A DNA stretch of 64,000 nucleotides from Alnus glutinosa (lineage: Eukaryota > Streptophyta > Magnoliopsida > Fagales > Betulaceae): the NCBI RefSeq assembly GCF_958979055.1, contig NC_084886.1, forward strand, positions 4,855,001 through 4,919,000, in the 5' to 3' direction. The first letter of the stretch is position 1. Every line of letters starts with the position of its first letter. Made by a program: the position numbers and the translations under genes. Shown here piece by piece: positions 11,539 to 21,800 of this stretch. Below the pieces are notes generated by a model, which did no database searches, was not told the DNA's origin, and worked only from the letters and a program-made list of their open reading frames with translations.

Positions 11539-12734
11539 CACCTTATTTAAATATTTTAAATGATAAAGTATCATATAGACAGTTAGATGCAACAAAATAA
11601 AATATGAACTAATAGGAATTTATTTAAAATGAATAGGATCTTATTCTGGAAATGTGGATCCAAATTAACTACCCTATACTTTGAGAGGCACCAATAAATA
11701 TTGAAAACTTAATGAACAACAATAATAGATAATTTTTCCAACAAACTTTTAAATAATTCTAGATTTTAATACATTTTACATTTATGATGACTAAGTTTGT
11801 TGTTGTTGTGTGCTGATCAACTTAATTATTGTTTTTAGTTCAAAATGTGTAATTTACTTTCTGTTTAAAAAAAAAATTATGTCAACGCAGAGACATCATT
11901 TTGTTTGGCTATATCTAATATTGATAGTATTTCTGTCTGTAATGATCTAACTCTTTTGACACATGTAGGGTATACACCTTATGTTGATTTGTTATGTACC
12001 ATTTTTAGATTTACGAAAGATTTTTTTCTTAAAAAGAAAAAGAAAAAAGAAAAAAGAAAAAGAAAAAGTCAAAAAAGTACAACTACAATGTAGAGTCAGA
12101 AAATCATCAATTCAGATCCAAAACGAAAAATGTATGCTGTGAATGGATGGTAACAGGCTAACAGCTATAACGAAATAATGCAAAGGCCTCTGAGATGGGA
12201 CCCTCCCCCTGGGCCCCGTGGGCGGCACGCCCTTGAATGCCGCCACATCCACCACAAATGAGTCTTTTAAAGCAAGGGCTATGATTAAGGTGGGGTCCCT
12301 TTTCTTATTTTTTTTCTTTTTTTTTTAACAAAAAGCTTAAGCTTGAATCTTATAGTTAATGTCATAGGTAACATTAGTAGTTATAGAGTAGATGATTAAT
12401 CACGGGACATCTCCGGCGCTAATCATAAACATTAGACAAGGGAAATATGCTTAGAAGAAAGTACCACCACCCACTTAAAAATAAATAAATAAAAAATCTT
12501 GAAAGTAACACCACCCACTTTGTACGAGAACATTAAATTTACTTCATTAATGCTCTGCAGCTCTGCAGTGAGCTATGAACAGAATTCTCTCGATTTCAAA
12601 AAAATATACTGTCATTTGGTTGCTTCATTATTCAAAAAAATTTAAAAAATATAATATTATTAAATGTAATAAAAATAAAATCTTGACCATCGGTTATGTT
12701 TGCATTTGGTTTATTTTATTTTATTTTTTGGTGC

Positions 12735-13016
12735 GTTTGAGATTGTAATTACGTAGACAATAAGTGCGATTTTAAACCAAATTATAGAATATAAATAGTT
12801 TGAAAACTACGTTTTTAAAATTTGAAATTTAAAAACGTAAAAAAATCTGTTTTTTCAAATCGCAGGTAATAATGTGTTTTTTTAAAAACGCAAAATTTTA
12901 AAGGTTAATTTGCGATTTTAAAGGTTAAACTGTGATTTTGCCAAACGCTTAACTGAATTTTTTAAAAATCACTTTTTAAAATTGCACTTTTTAAAATCAC
13001 AAATTTAAACAGACCC
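12735..13016. repeat. AT-rich MITE-like repeat with GTTTG/CAGAC ends (copy 1)
   Basis: An AT-rich block with repeated 'GCGATTTTAAA', 'AAAATCAC' and 'AAAACG' words on both strands, ending in AAACAGACCC. The same word pattern recurs at about 30930-31230 and 35379-35592, so this looks like one dispersed family resembling non-autonomous DNA transposons with GGGTCTGTTTGG-type ends. Exact boundaries and a target duplication could not be fixed. Confidence 0.4.
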
Positions 13017-13457
13017 TTAATGTTGTTATGCCTAGCTTTGACAAGCTAATGTTATTCTCTTTTATGGTTAAGATTTAATTTTTTATTTCATAAATAATAT
13101 ATAATATTATCTAAATTTTTTAAAAAACATACGAACGTATTAATACGGTGTCATTATCTATACGGTAGGCCTTAATCATAAAATATATATATTTTTTTTT
13201 TTGGATTATTCTAATCATAGTTGCGCTATTAAATGGACTCCTTCACTGCACTTAAAGAAGCCCTAAATATAATTAAGAGTAGGCAGAGCATTAAATGAAT
13301 TAAGTACTGGAATATGAAAGTATGAAATTTATTGGAACAGCCACAAGTCAGAAAGTCAAAAGCTTTAGGTGATCTACATTCTACCCCACTGTGTGGATCT
13401 GGTATTTATTGATTTTTATTTTTATTTTTTTTGAAAAATGTAAAATCGGTGCGAGTA

Positions 13458-13970
13458 GTTTATTTGATTTATAATCAGTTTTTTGAGTTATTAAAATGAT
13501 CTCAGAAGTTTTTTAGGTACGTCAAAAAAAAAAAAAAAAAAAAAAAAAACAAGTCACTTGTGCCAAGGGCTGGCTGATGAGCCATTTTTTTTTTTACTAT
13601 AAAAAAACTCTTTAATTTTTTAATTTTATATATATAATTATTATTTTTTATTATGAATGACACGTTTCACCATTTTATTAACACTACATGGCACACGAGT
13701 TACCCCTTTTCTTGATTTTTGTTTTCTATTAATTTTTTTAAAAAAATATATCTAAATTTTTATATGTATATATATAATTATATTTTTTTTTATTATGAGT
13801 GACATGTATCGTCATTTTATTTGATTCTGACGTGGCACACTAACAGAATTTGTTAAGTGTTTTAATGAAATTTGACTGTAGATAGTGATTTTTTTTTTTT
13901 TTTTGGCATACTCCAAAAATCTCTAAATTTTTTATGACTCCATATGAAACTAATTGTAAATCAAATAAAC
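13458..13970. mobile_element. Foldback/MITE-like element with GTTTATTTGATTTA termini
   Basis: The left end reads GTTTATTTGATTTATAAT and the right end, reverse-complemented, reads GTTTATTTGATTTACAAT, so imperfect inverted termini face each other across about 510 bp. Inside, an approximately 85 bp AT-rich block (about 13612-13700) is repeated near 13752-13838, each with an ATTATGA(A/G)TGACA(C/T)GT word. No coding capacity. The family is not recognised and no clear target duplication was seen. Confidence 0.5.
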
Positions 13971-14169
13971 TTTATTTTTTGGGTTTTTTGAGTTTTTTAT
14001 TAGATGTAGACTCGATCAATCTTCTTACCTGCAATGTAATCACGATTAATATTCAAAGTAGTAGTAATGCTACACTTACTACTACTTTACAATTTGTTCA
14101 TATGTTTCCATGCATGATCGAAGAATATTGATTTTTTTTAAGTGACTAATTTAGTTTTCAATTCATCAC

Positions 14170-14601
14170 TGTTGGTACAGTTTCCGGTATGGTGTGAATC
14201 TGCACGTTCCTTTGATGTTCTTCACGCTTCTTAATAACTCTGCAAAATAACAAAACCTAGGGACCCTTCCGGGGGTCCCGCTCCGATGCCTAAGTTAGCT
14301 TCTGTGAGAGAAATAATGCTCTATGCATAAAAATTGAGACCTTGTTTATACCTGGGGTATGGGCCTATTTATAGGCATAGAGGTGGAGTCAAACCTGGAT
14401 TAGGACTCCTGCTCCTTGTTGATCTAGAACTACTGTCCGAGTTCTAATTGGACTTCAATCCTTTACTAGACTTCTAATTGGATATCTTCTTAGACTTCCA
14501 ATCTGATATCTTCTTAGACTTCTGATCTGATATCTGTTTGGACTTTATTAGACTTTTGAATCTCCTCTTTGGATCGGGTTGAGTGGGATTTATCCCCAAC
14601 A
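14170..14601 (-). repeat. LTR (left; 3' LTR in element orientation)
   Basis: 432 bp, TG...CA ends, preceded by target duplication ATCAC. It matches the right LTR almost base for base: I see one substitution (ACTACTG here, ACTGCTG there) and the absence of one 24 bp unit. Such near identity means a recent insertion. Confidence 0.95.
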
Positions 14602-14830
14602 GTTACCCCCCAATTCCCTTATCCAAAGCTTGCTTGAATAATGGGAATTCCATGTCTAAAGAAACCCGATCTTTGTCTCCTTCTGAAAACCTGCTAACCT
14701 GCAAAACCCGAGGGTTAAATCTTACCCCCCAATTACCTTCTTGTTTTTCCTTAGGGTTTTCTCCCTGTATCTTGAAAAACCTGCAAAACCCGAGGGTTAA
14801 ATCCAACCCCCCGAGAAGTTTCTTCTTGCT

Positions 14831-15546
14831 CTCGGCTAGGACTAATCCGAGAGGCTCCTTCTCGGCTAGGACTGATCCGAGAAGTTTTTCTTGCTCTCGG
14901 CTAGGACTGATCCGAGAGGCTCCTTCTCGGCTAAGACTGATCCGAGAAGTTTTTTCTTGCTCTCGGCTAGGACTGATCCGAGACTCTCCTTCTCGGCTAG
15001 GACTGATCCGAGAAGTTTTTTCTTGCTCTCGGCTAGGACTGATCCGAGAGGCTCCTTCTCGGCTAGGACTGATCCGAGAAGTTTTTCTTGCTCTCGGCTA
15101 GAACTGATCCGAGAGGCTCCTTCTCGGCTAGGACTGATCCGAGAAGTTGTTCTTGCTCTCGGCTAGGACTGATCCGAGAGGCTCCTTCTCGGCTAGGACT
15201 GATCCGAGAAGTTTTTTCTTGCTCTCGGCTAGGACTGATCCGAGAGGCTCCTTCTCGGCTAGGACTGATCCGAGAAGTTTTTTCTTGCTCTCGGCTAGGA
15301 CTAATCCGAGAGGCTCCTTCTCGGCTAGGACTGATCCGAGAAGTTGTTCTTGCTCTCGGCTAGGACTGATCCGAGAGGCTCCTTCTCGGCTAGGACTGAT
15401 CCGAGAAGTTTTGGTCTCAGCTAGGACTGATCCGAGACGACCCCCCTTTCTTCTTGATCTCGGCTAGGACTGATCCGAGACGACCCCCCTTTCTTCTTGA
15501 TCTCGGCTAGGACTGATCCGAGACTCTCGGCTAGGACTGATCCGAG
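14831..15546. repeat. Hairpin tandem array in the retrotransposon (22 cores)
   Basis: About 22 copies of a 21 bp core with arms CTCGG and CCGAG around CTAGGACTGAT. Each core can fold into a small stem-loop. Two spacers alternate, AGGCTCCTT and AAGTTTTTTCTTG, giving a higher-order period of about 65 bp. The last four copies change to an ACGACCCCCC-type spacer or none. The array lies between the gag remnant and the polypurine stretch, so in the 3' part of the element. The long frames through it (14583-15101 and overlapping ones) are artefacts of a period without stop codons. Confidence 0.95.
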
Positions 15547-15772
15547 AGTTTTTGCCTGCAAAAGAAACAACATCAACGGGTTCCTGGTCCCTAGACCGGG
15601 AACACTCCGATGCTTAAGTCAGCTTTATTCATTTATTCTGAAAATACTTATTCCCAAAATCTGGGGAATTTTCTGTCTAGTCTGAATTAAAAATAAAAGT
15701 CTAGTTCTTTGCAAATATAAATACTAAAAAATAAAAGCAAGCCTGAAATTCCTGAGAGTCCTTTTTATGGGA

Positions 15773-16051
15773 TCACGGGCAGATACTGTTGTTGCCTCGG
15801 CTCTCTATGCCTAGGGCTTCTGCTTCCTCACGCTCATCCCTGTTCATCTCGGGATTGGGCTGTCTCTGCCTTATGCGTAACAATTCTGCATTTAAGTCTT
15901 CAATCTGGGCTTCCAACGCTGCTATGTGATCTTGATCTCCACCCCCCGGGGGAGGGTTCGGTGGAGGCTGCAAATTATTCTGAATAGCCGGTTCCTGTGG
16001 GGCCACGGGCTGTCGGTTGGTCTGGCTTCCGGAACGTGTGTTCATCACCAT
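15773..16051 (-). CDS. Truncated gag-like N-terminal protein of the retrotransposon
   Basis: A 92-residue frame starting MVMNTRSGSQTNRQP, followed by a proline/glycine-rich stretch, a short coiled-coil-like segment (HIAALEAQIEDLNAELLRIR) and a polar tail. The frame is open further upstream into the LTR (to 16168), but the Met at 16051 fits better because it follows the primer-binding site. This resembles the start of gag in some plant Ty3/Gypsy elements. There is no capsid domain, zinc knuckle or pol, so it is a remnant. It may be translated but is unlikely to be functional alone. Confidence 0.6.
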   Translation of the reverse strand: MVMNTRSGSQTNRQPVAPQEPAIQNNLQPPPNPPPGGGDQDHIAALEAQIEDLNAELLRIRQRQPNPEMNRDEREEAEALGIESRGNNSICP

Positions 16052-16112
16052 GCTGGATCTTCTTTTTCTTTTATGAGGAACGAATAATCGTTTCCCACAG
16101 ACGGCGCCAAAC

Positions 16113-16568
16113 TGTTGGTACAGTTTCCGGTATGGTGTGAATCTGCACGTTCCTTTGATGTTCTTCACGCTTCTTAATAACTCTGCAAAATAACAAAACC
16201 TAGGGACCCTTCCGGGGGTCCCGCTCCGATGCCTAAGTTAGCTTCTGTGAGAGAAATAATGCTCTATGCATAAAAATTGAGACCTTGTTTATACCTGGGG
16301 TATGGGCCTATTTATAGGCATAGAGGTGGAGTCAAACCTGGATTAGGACTCCTGCTCCTTGTTGATCTAGAACTGCTGTCCGAGTTCTAATTGGACTTCA
16401 ATCCTTTACTAGACTTCTAATTGGATATCTTCTTAGACTTCCAATCTGATATCTTCTTAGACTTCTGATCTGATATCTTCTTAGACTTCTGATCTGATAT
16501 CTGTTTGGACTTTATTAGACTTTTGAATCTCCTCTTTGGATCGGGTTGAGTGGGATTTATCCCCAACA
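16113..16568 (-). repeat. LTR (right; 5' LTR in element orientation)
   Basis: 456 bp, TG...CA ends, followed by target duplication ATCAC at 16569-16573. It carries two adjacent copies of a 24 bp unit (16451-16474 and 16475-16498) where the other LTR has one. On the minus strand a TATAAATAGG sequence (16308-16317) is a likely TATA box for the element's transcript. Confidence 0.95.
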
Positions 16569-17173
16569 ATCACGTCAGTAAATTATTAAAGATCTGTTCG
16601 CGTCTATTATAAATAAAGATTTTTAATAATTTACTGTCTAAATTATTAAAGTAAATATAAAAAAAAAATATATATATATATATTTTATAGAATTCACCTA
16701 TTTGGACATAATTATTTAAATGCATGAAAATGACGTATTTTCTCGACTTCCAACCACTGCATTGGACATTCCGCCATCATCTTGAGTGGTGAATGGTGTA
16801 TTACTGTGCGGCCAAAAAGATAAGAAAGAAAAATGAAAAGAAAATAGATATTGTATTCACGTTGCGTATGAGCGTTAAATTGTCGGTTGGGAAATTGGGG
16901 GCTCCTGTGCCGTCCAGGTAAAGCTGCACAGCTACCCACCTCAAGCAGGCCCAGGACGGAACGGCAAACCAAAAATGGACACCCTTGCATCTTGGAGACG
17001 ACACAAGGAGACAACAAAATCGCAGTTTTCTATGCCATCTGTGTCGGAAAGGCTCCACTCTGGGACACAATTTCACAGAGCACCGAAAGCGATGATGGCG
17101 ATTAATTTTAGTGGAATTATTTATGCAATTTTTCAATATTTAATTGTAATTTCTAAATAAAATGAAAAACATC

Positions 17174-17203
17174 GAAGAAGAAGAAGAAGAAGAAGAAGAA
17201 GAG
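17174..17203. repeat. (GAA)n microsatellite
   Basis: A run of about ten GAA triplets on the + strand, in intergenic DNA downstream of the retrotransposon. Purine/pyrimidine-strand triplets of this kind can form triplexes and are prone to length change. Confidence 0.9.
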
Positions 17204-17554
17204 AAAAGAAATGAAAAGATTATGATCGAGGAATATCATCGATCTATATCAATAGGTCCCTGTCGAGATTGAATAATGCCTACAATTACAGATGCCGCAA
17301 AGAATGGTTCTCTCTCTCTCTCTCGGGCACCAAACACCAGGCCCACAAAAGAGTTGAGCATTTGTCTTCGTACGATGTGATCGTGGTAAGACGATTGATA
17401 TTTTTTTTGCATCTTAAATCAACCTGTGACCGGTTTGATAATGATTCCCTTGGCTGGTCGCCAAGCAGACTTTGTGCTCATTGGTTGACTTTCTGACCGA
17501 ATCTCTTCAAATGCATCCAAGCCGCTAATGTATTCAACCAAAGAAATTTTCAAG

Positions 17555-17928
17555 GAAAAAACTATAATATTCTCCAAACTTTAACGTGGTGGAATTGACA
17601 CCAAATTACCGAACCCTTTTACTTAATCCCATTTGTTAGGAAACCCACCGTCAAAGACCCACTGCCTGGCCGTGGGGCCAGAATTTTTCTTAAATTTAAG
17701 GGCATAACTGTATTTTTTGAGAAATAATAAGAATATAATGGATATTTTACTCACTTTCTGTCAAATTTAACAGAAAATCTTAATGATTGGGCCGAGTGAA
17801 AGGGTTTGGTAGTTTAGATAGTTAATTGTAACTTTTTAACGTTTATAGGGGACATTGCGATTTTGATTTTTTTTTTTTATTTATTTTTTTTTTTGTGTAA
17901 ATTTGAAGGGTACGTATAATTTTCCCAA
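17555..17928. mobile_element. MITE-like inverted repeat, Mutator-like type
   Basis: The left part (CCGAACCCTTTTACTTAATCCC near 17609, GAAAAAACTATAATATTCTCC near 17556) matches the reverse complement of the right part (CCAAACCCTTTCACTCGGCCC near 17790-17810, GGGAAAATTATACGTACCC near 17911-17927). The outer end resembles the GGAAAAAGTACACATAACCCC end of the 26321 element. No coding capacity; no clear target duplication. Confidence 0.45.
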
Positions 17929-18849
17929 ATTCTAGTCTTATTAAGACGAAATTACAAAGTCCAGTCTAGCTGAACCCATCTGAGGTCCTCAGGCTGCGCA
18001 TAAATTACGAACAACATATGGCTTGGCAGCCCATAAATAAAAATGGGCTTAATTCGTCATTACCCTAACTACAGAAACAGGATCCAATTTCCATCTATAA
18101 TATGGATTTGGCACTTGAATCTAAAGAAAAATAATAAATTAATTAAAAATAATAATAAAAAAAAAATCTGGGTTAGGGCATGCCCCTCTATTTTATACTA
18201 ATTTTTTTTTTACTGTACCAGTATTACAAGTCTACAAATCTAACATATTCATTTTATTGTTTTGTCTATCCACCTGGTTAAGCCAAATATGATTATATGA
18301 ACGAAATAAAATATTGGTGAAATAGGTTTTGACCAAAAGGAATACTCAATCAACTCTATTGTTCTACGAGAAACATAAGAACACATTAAGAATTAAAATT
18401 GAGCAAGACTTATTTATAGTACCTTTTTATTCTATCAAGTTATAGTTACCAAAACAAACGGAGTACAAAGAATGTTAAGAATCACCAAATGATTAATTGT
18501 TGGAAGGACTAGAGAAAAATAAATGATCAGATATTGAAAAATAAGAATAGATTTTTTCTAAACTTTATTATAAGGAAAATTCAGAAGATAATCCAACGAA
18601 TCACCCTCTTCAAATGGACTTTTGTAATTTGTCTATTTCCAACACACATTTCCTAACAACTTGAACAAACTTTAAAGGAAAATTCTATGAAAATAGACTA
18701 TTTATATGTATTTTATTGATTGAAGTTATGCAAGTGATTAAAAGGGCAAAATTTACTACAAGCCTCCTAAGATAAAGCTCCTGGTTCCACTCCAGGCTAT
18801 AATATTCCTGGAGTAGAACATATACAACTCTAGCAATTAGATGTATTCA

Positions 18850-21800
18850 TCAGAATCTCTCATTGGGCTGAAGATTTAGTAAACAGAAGGCTCCTATTCA
18901 CAATCCCAACGAATTTGATAGAAAAAGAAAAAGAAAAAGAAAAAAGAACCCAGCACGGACTTTTGGAGATCATTGTGCCAAGTGAAATTATCCATACACC
19001 ACCGTACTCTTAAGGCCATTACCCAAGTACATTATCACACTCCTGCATTTTCAGAATATCTTCTTGTTACTTAACAGATATCCCAGACATAATTAAAAAT
19101 GAAACTATGTTATAATAAGAAAACCTAACCTGGATCTTCTGAGGCTCTGCTTGCGTTGTTGAGCATTCAGAGTCCAAGTGGTGTACTGATCTTGTGCAAT
19201 TATCCTACACATAAAACAAGATGTACAATTAGGCATCAGTTGCCATAGAACAGTTTTTCAAGTGTCAAATATTTCATCAAGTTAAAGTTTTCTTCAAGCA
19301 ATTTGTTAAAGCAATTAAAATAACCGTGCATCAGTGCAACTTGACTATAAGATCAGTCATCTCCATACCTGACCATCATTGACGGAGATGCTTGGAACAT
19401 TAGCTGCTGATTGAGACTCTGAACAACCTGACTGCGGAAGATAACAGGCAAAGTGCCTTTGAACCATTACAAAAAAGAGCCAGATTTGTGTTTTAACACA
19501 ACCAAACAATTAAAATCTGAATTTGCAGCCTAGTAAAAAACTACCCACTTACCTCTGAGACACAGGAGTCATTGTTATTGTGCTCCGCTAAGGTGCCAGC
19601 AACTTTTTTGTGCTCCTCACATAGAAGTGAAGCTGCATCAAAGTATTTGGAAATACTAGGAATTCTACACAGATACATAAAAAGGAGAGGGAATGCATGT
19701 GTGCATGAATTTTCAATTGCACTTTCTTAAGTAATCTCAATTACTATTATGTATATAGCCACGTCCTATCCCATGGAAAGGTATATAATTTTTTTCCTTT
19801 GCATTGCGCTTGAATAAGAGTTCTTCATTTAAATTGACTAATCAATATTTCACTTATAGGACCAATTTCTAAGGGTCTTGAAGTGGCTTTTGATGTAGGT
19901 ACTATTGCATATGAGTGCTGCCCCATTTGCAAAACGAGTTTCATAATCCACCAAATTGCATAACAGATTAATGTAGAAAGGGATACGAGATAGAGAGAAT
20001 CACCCTGACCAACGCCTAGTTCTCCTAGATCGCCATGGGTCAGCAGTGAATTATTTCCTACTACAGTATCACAAGCGTAGGCTATCTTTCTAATATGATG
20101 ATTCTCTTTAAGTTGCACATATGCCATATGTTTCAAAATCTATGACTAAACAACTGATATGAATATAATACAGAAGCCCTACAGAAATAAGAACAACAAG
20201 GAGAAGGCAGAATAAACCTGTATTTTCTGTACAGCCAGTCTCAGATGCCTTATTTGGATATTTTTCTATATTACTTTGAGGCACGTCTTCAGTCCTGATA
20301 AGCCAAAGATGACAAAATATTAAGAATAAGAACTAAGCATCAAAGAAAGACAAAAATCAAATGTGCATTGACCCAATTGTTTGGGTAAGAGGTGCAAGCT
20401 CACCTGTTGTGGACAACTAGAGGAATATTTCTATTTTACTCCGGTAGAGCATAATCAGTATCTTTGGAGAAAGCCTTAGAATTAAAATGTATGTACAGGC
20501 ACCCACGCCCACACAAGGAATGAGAGAATCATACACACGATGTTAAAAAGGTTATCTTGGTGGTATATCATGTGTCATTTGTATCCTTGACATCCAATGT
20601 TGTGGTTCATAGAACAACTAGACCAGAATTACCTGATCCAAATGACCCAACATATACACTTACGTGTCTAGCTCCCTGACAGGAAGAAATATTATTGCTC
20701 TACAATGATTACTTAAGATTTCAAAATGAGACATGCTAATAAGTTTTAGTGCTCCATAACTTAAACATGAATGATGGCAATGAACATATGTATCCTACCC
20801 ATTAACTTCCTTTCCCATAACAATATCACATCCTTCTTGGCAATCCAGTATCGATGAAAATACCCTTTTATCCTGTCATGAGAATCAAAGGTATTTCAAA
20901 CAGAAGCAAATGATTGTGAAAGAAATAAGGTACTGTAACAACAAAGTAGAAGGAAAGTTAGAAGAGAGAAAAATAAAAATTATAAGGTACTCACAAGGAA
21001 ACCAATGAGGAAGAGAATGACATAAGATTGCCAGAGGCATAACAAAGCACAGTACAAAAAATTTAACAGGTTAAACCATATTTCAGATTCCCATAGATCC
21101 ACATGATTAGCACCAATAACAGTCACATTCAATTAGGTGGCTAGAATAATTTTAATACTACAGCCAAACAACTTAATATATCGCATGGACAAAGTGTTTA
21201 GGTAAAATTTGAATTCTACATACTATGTGGAACCATCATATTATTAAGTACTCCCCACATTACATGGCATATAATCTCTGTAAGGTAGTATAAGAGTCAT
21301 CATGGCAATGGAATGTTTCTTAAAGAGTGAAAAAAACATAAAAGCTTCAAATCAAAAGCCTAGCATATTCCACGTTGAGATCAGACTCTTTTCTAACCTC
21401 TTCATTCATATTTGTAACAGTATCCTGAATCTTCTGTAAGATAATGCTTAAACACCCCACTTCACTATGCAATTCCTGATTATGGAGAAATTTAAAAGAA
21501 GTTTAGAAAACCAACAAGCACAGATGGGCAGAAATCAAATAAACAACAATCTACTATTCAAACCTCTTTCTCAGAAATAAAATTCTGTATGACCGCATCC
21601 TTTGCTGATAAGATTTTCTGGAGGTTTGACCAGTTAAAGATAAAACGCTCATAAAAGTATACCTTCAGCTGAAAGTGCATGTTAATTCTTTGGAGTCCAA
21701 AACACACATGATCTTCAATTTTTATATGGATATCTCTTCTATTTGATTTTGGTAATTGTTGCTACTTCTTGCTGCCTCCAGATGTGCTTCTAGCTCTAAA

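Larger units (their letters stand above)
8355..14169. other. Gene-poor intergenic DNA, mostly AT-rich repeats
   Basis: The first few hundred bases hold the DUF1336 5' UTR and promoter. Beyond about 9.0 kb the DNA is AT-rich, with homopolymer runs (9191-9209, 9573-9592, 10864-10882, 13527-13549), a TA microsatellite (about 11481-11532) and transposon-like debris. Open frames near 10.3-11.2 kb and 11.9 kb are low-complexity or lack any domain and are rejected as genes. I see no RNA gene. Confidence 0.6.
14170..16568 (-). mobile_element. Young non-autonomous LTR retrotransposon (gag remnant only), Ty3/Gypsy-like
   Basis: Two direct LTRs (14170-14601 and 16113-16568) begin TGTTGG and end CCAACA and flank an internal region of 1.5 kb. 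A perfect 5 bp target duplication, ATCAC, lies at 14165-14169 and 16569-16573. Read on the minus strand, the right LTR is followed by TTTGGCGCCGTCTGTGG, a primer-binding-site-type sequence, then a short gag-like frame, then a long tandem array, then a G-rich polypurine stretch (14602-14618) next to the left LTR. No protease, reverse transcriptase or integrase is present, so the copy must depend on an autonomous relative. A tandem array in the 3' region is typical of the Tat/Ogre branch of Ty3/Gypsy; that placement is inferred. Confidence 0.93.
16569..18849. other. Intergenic DNA between the retrotransposon and the coiled-coil gene
   Basis: AT-rich DNA with a GAA run (about 17174-17203), a short CT run (17310-17325) and a MITE-like inverted repeat (below). 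Short frames at 16.7-17.5 kb overlap on opposite strands with no domain, so no gene is called. The part just below 18850 is the likely 3' UTR of the coiled-coil gene. Confidence 0.55.

Noticed and set aside
14831..15546. CRISPR-like look of short palindromic repeats with spacers
   Set aside because: Spacers are identical alternating words and not unique, the genome is a plant, and the array lies inside an LTR retrotransposon.
14583..15685. Several long + frames (up to 172 codons) over the tandem array
   Set aside because: They overlap each other in different frames and arise because the repeat period lacks stops. Translation is a monotonous repeat (SARTDPR), with no start context or domain.
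19825..20136. 103-codon minus frame
   Set aside because: It lies within intron 11 of the coiled-coil gene, does not fit the exon phases and has no domain.
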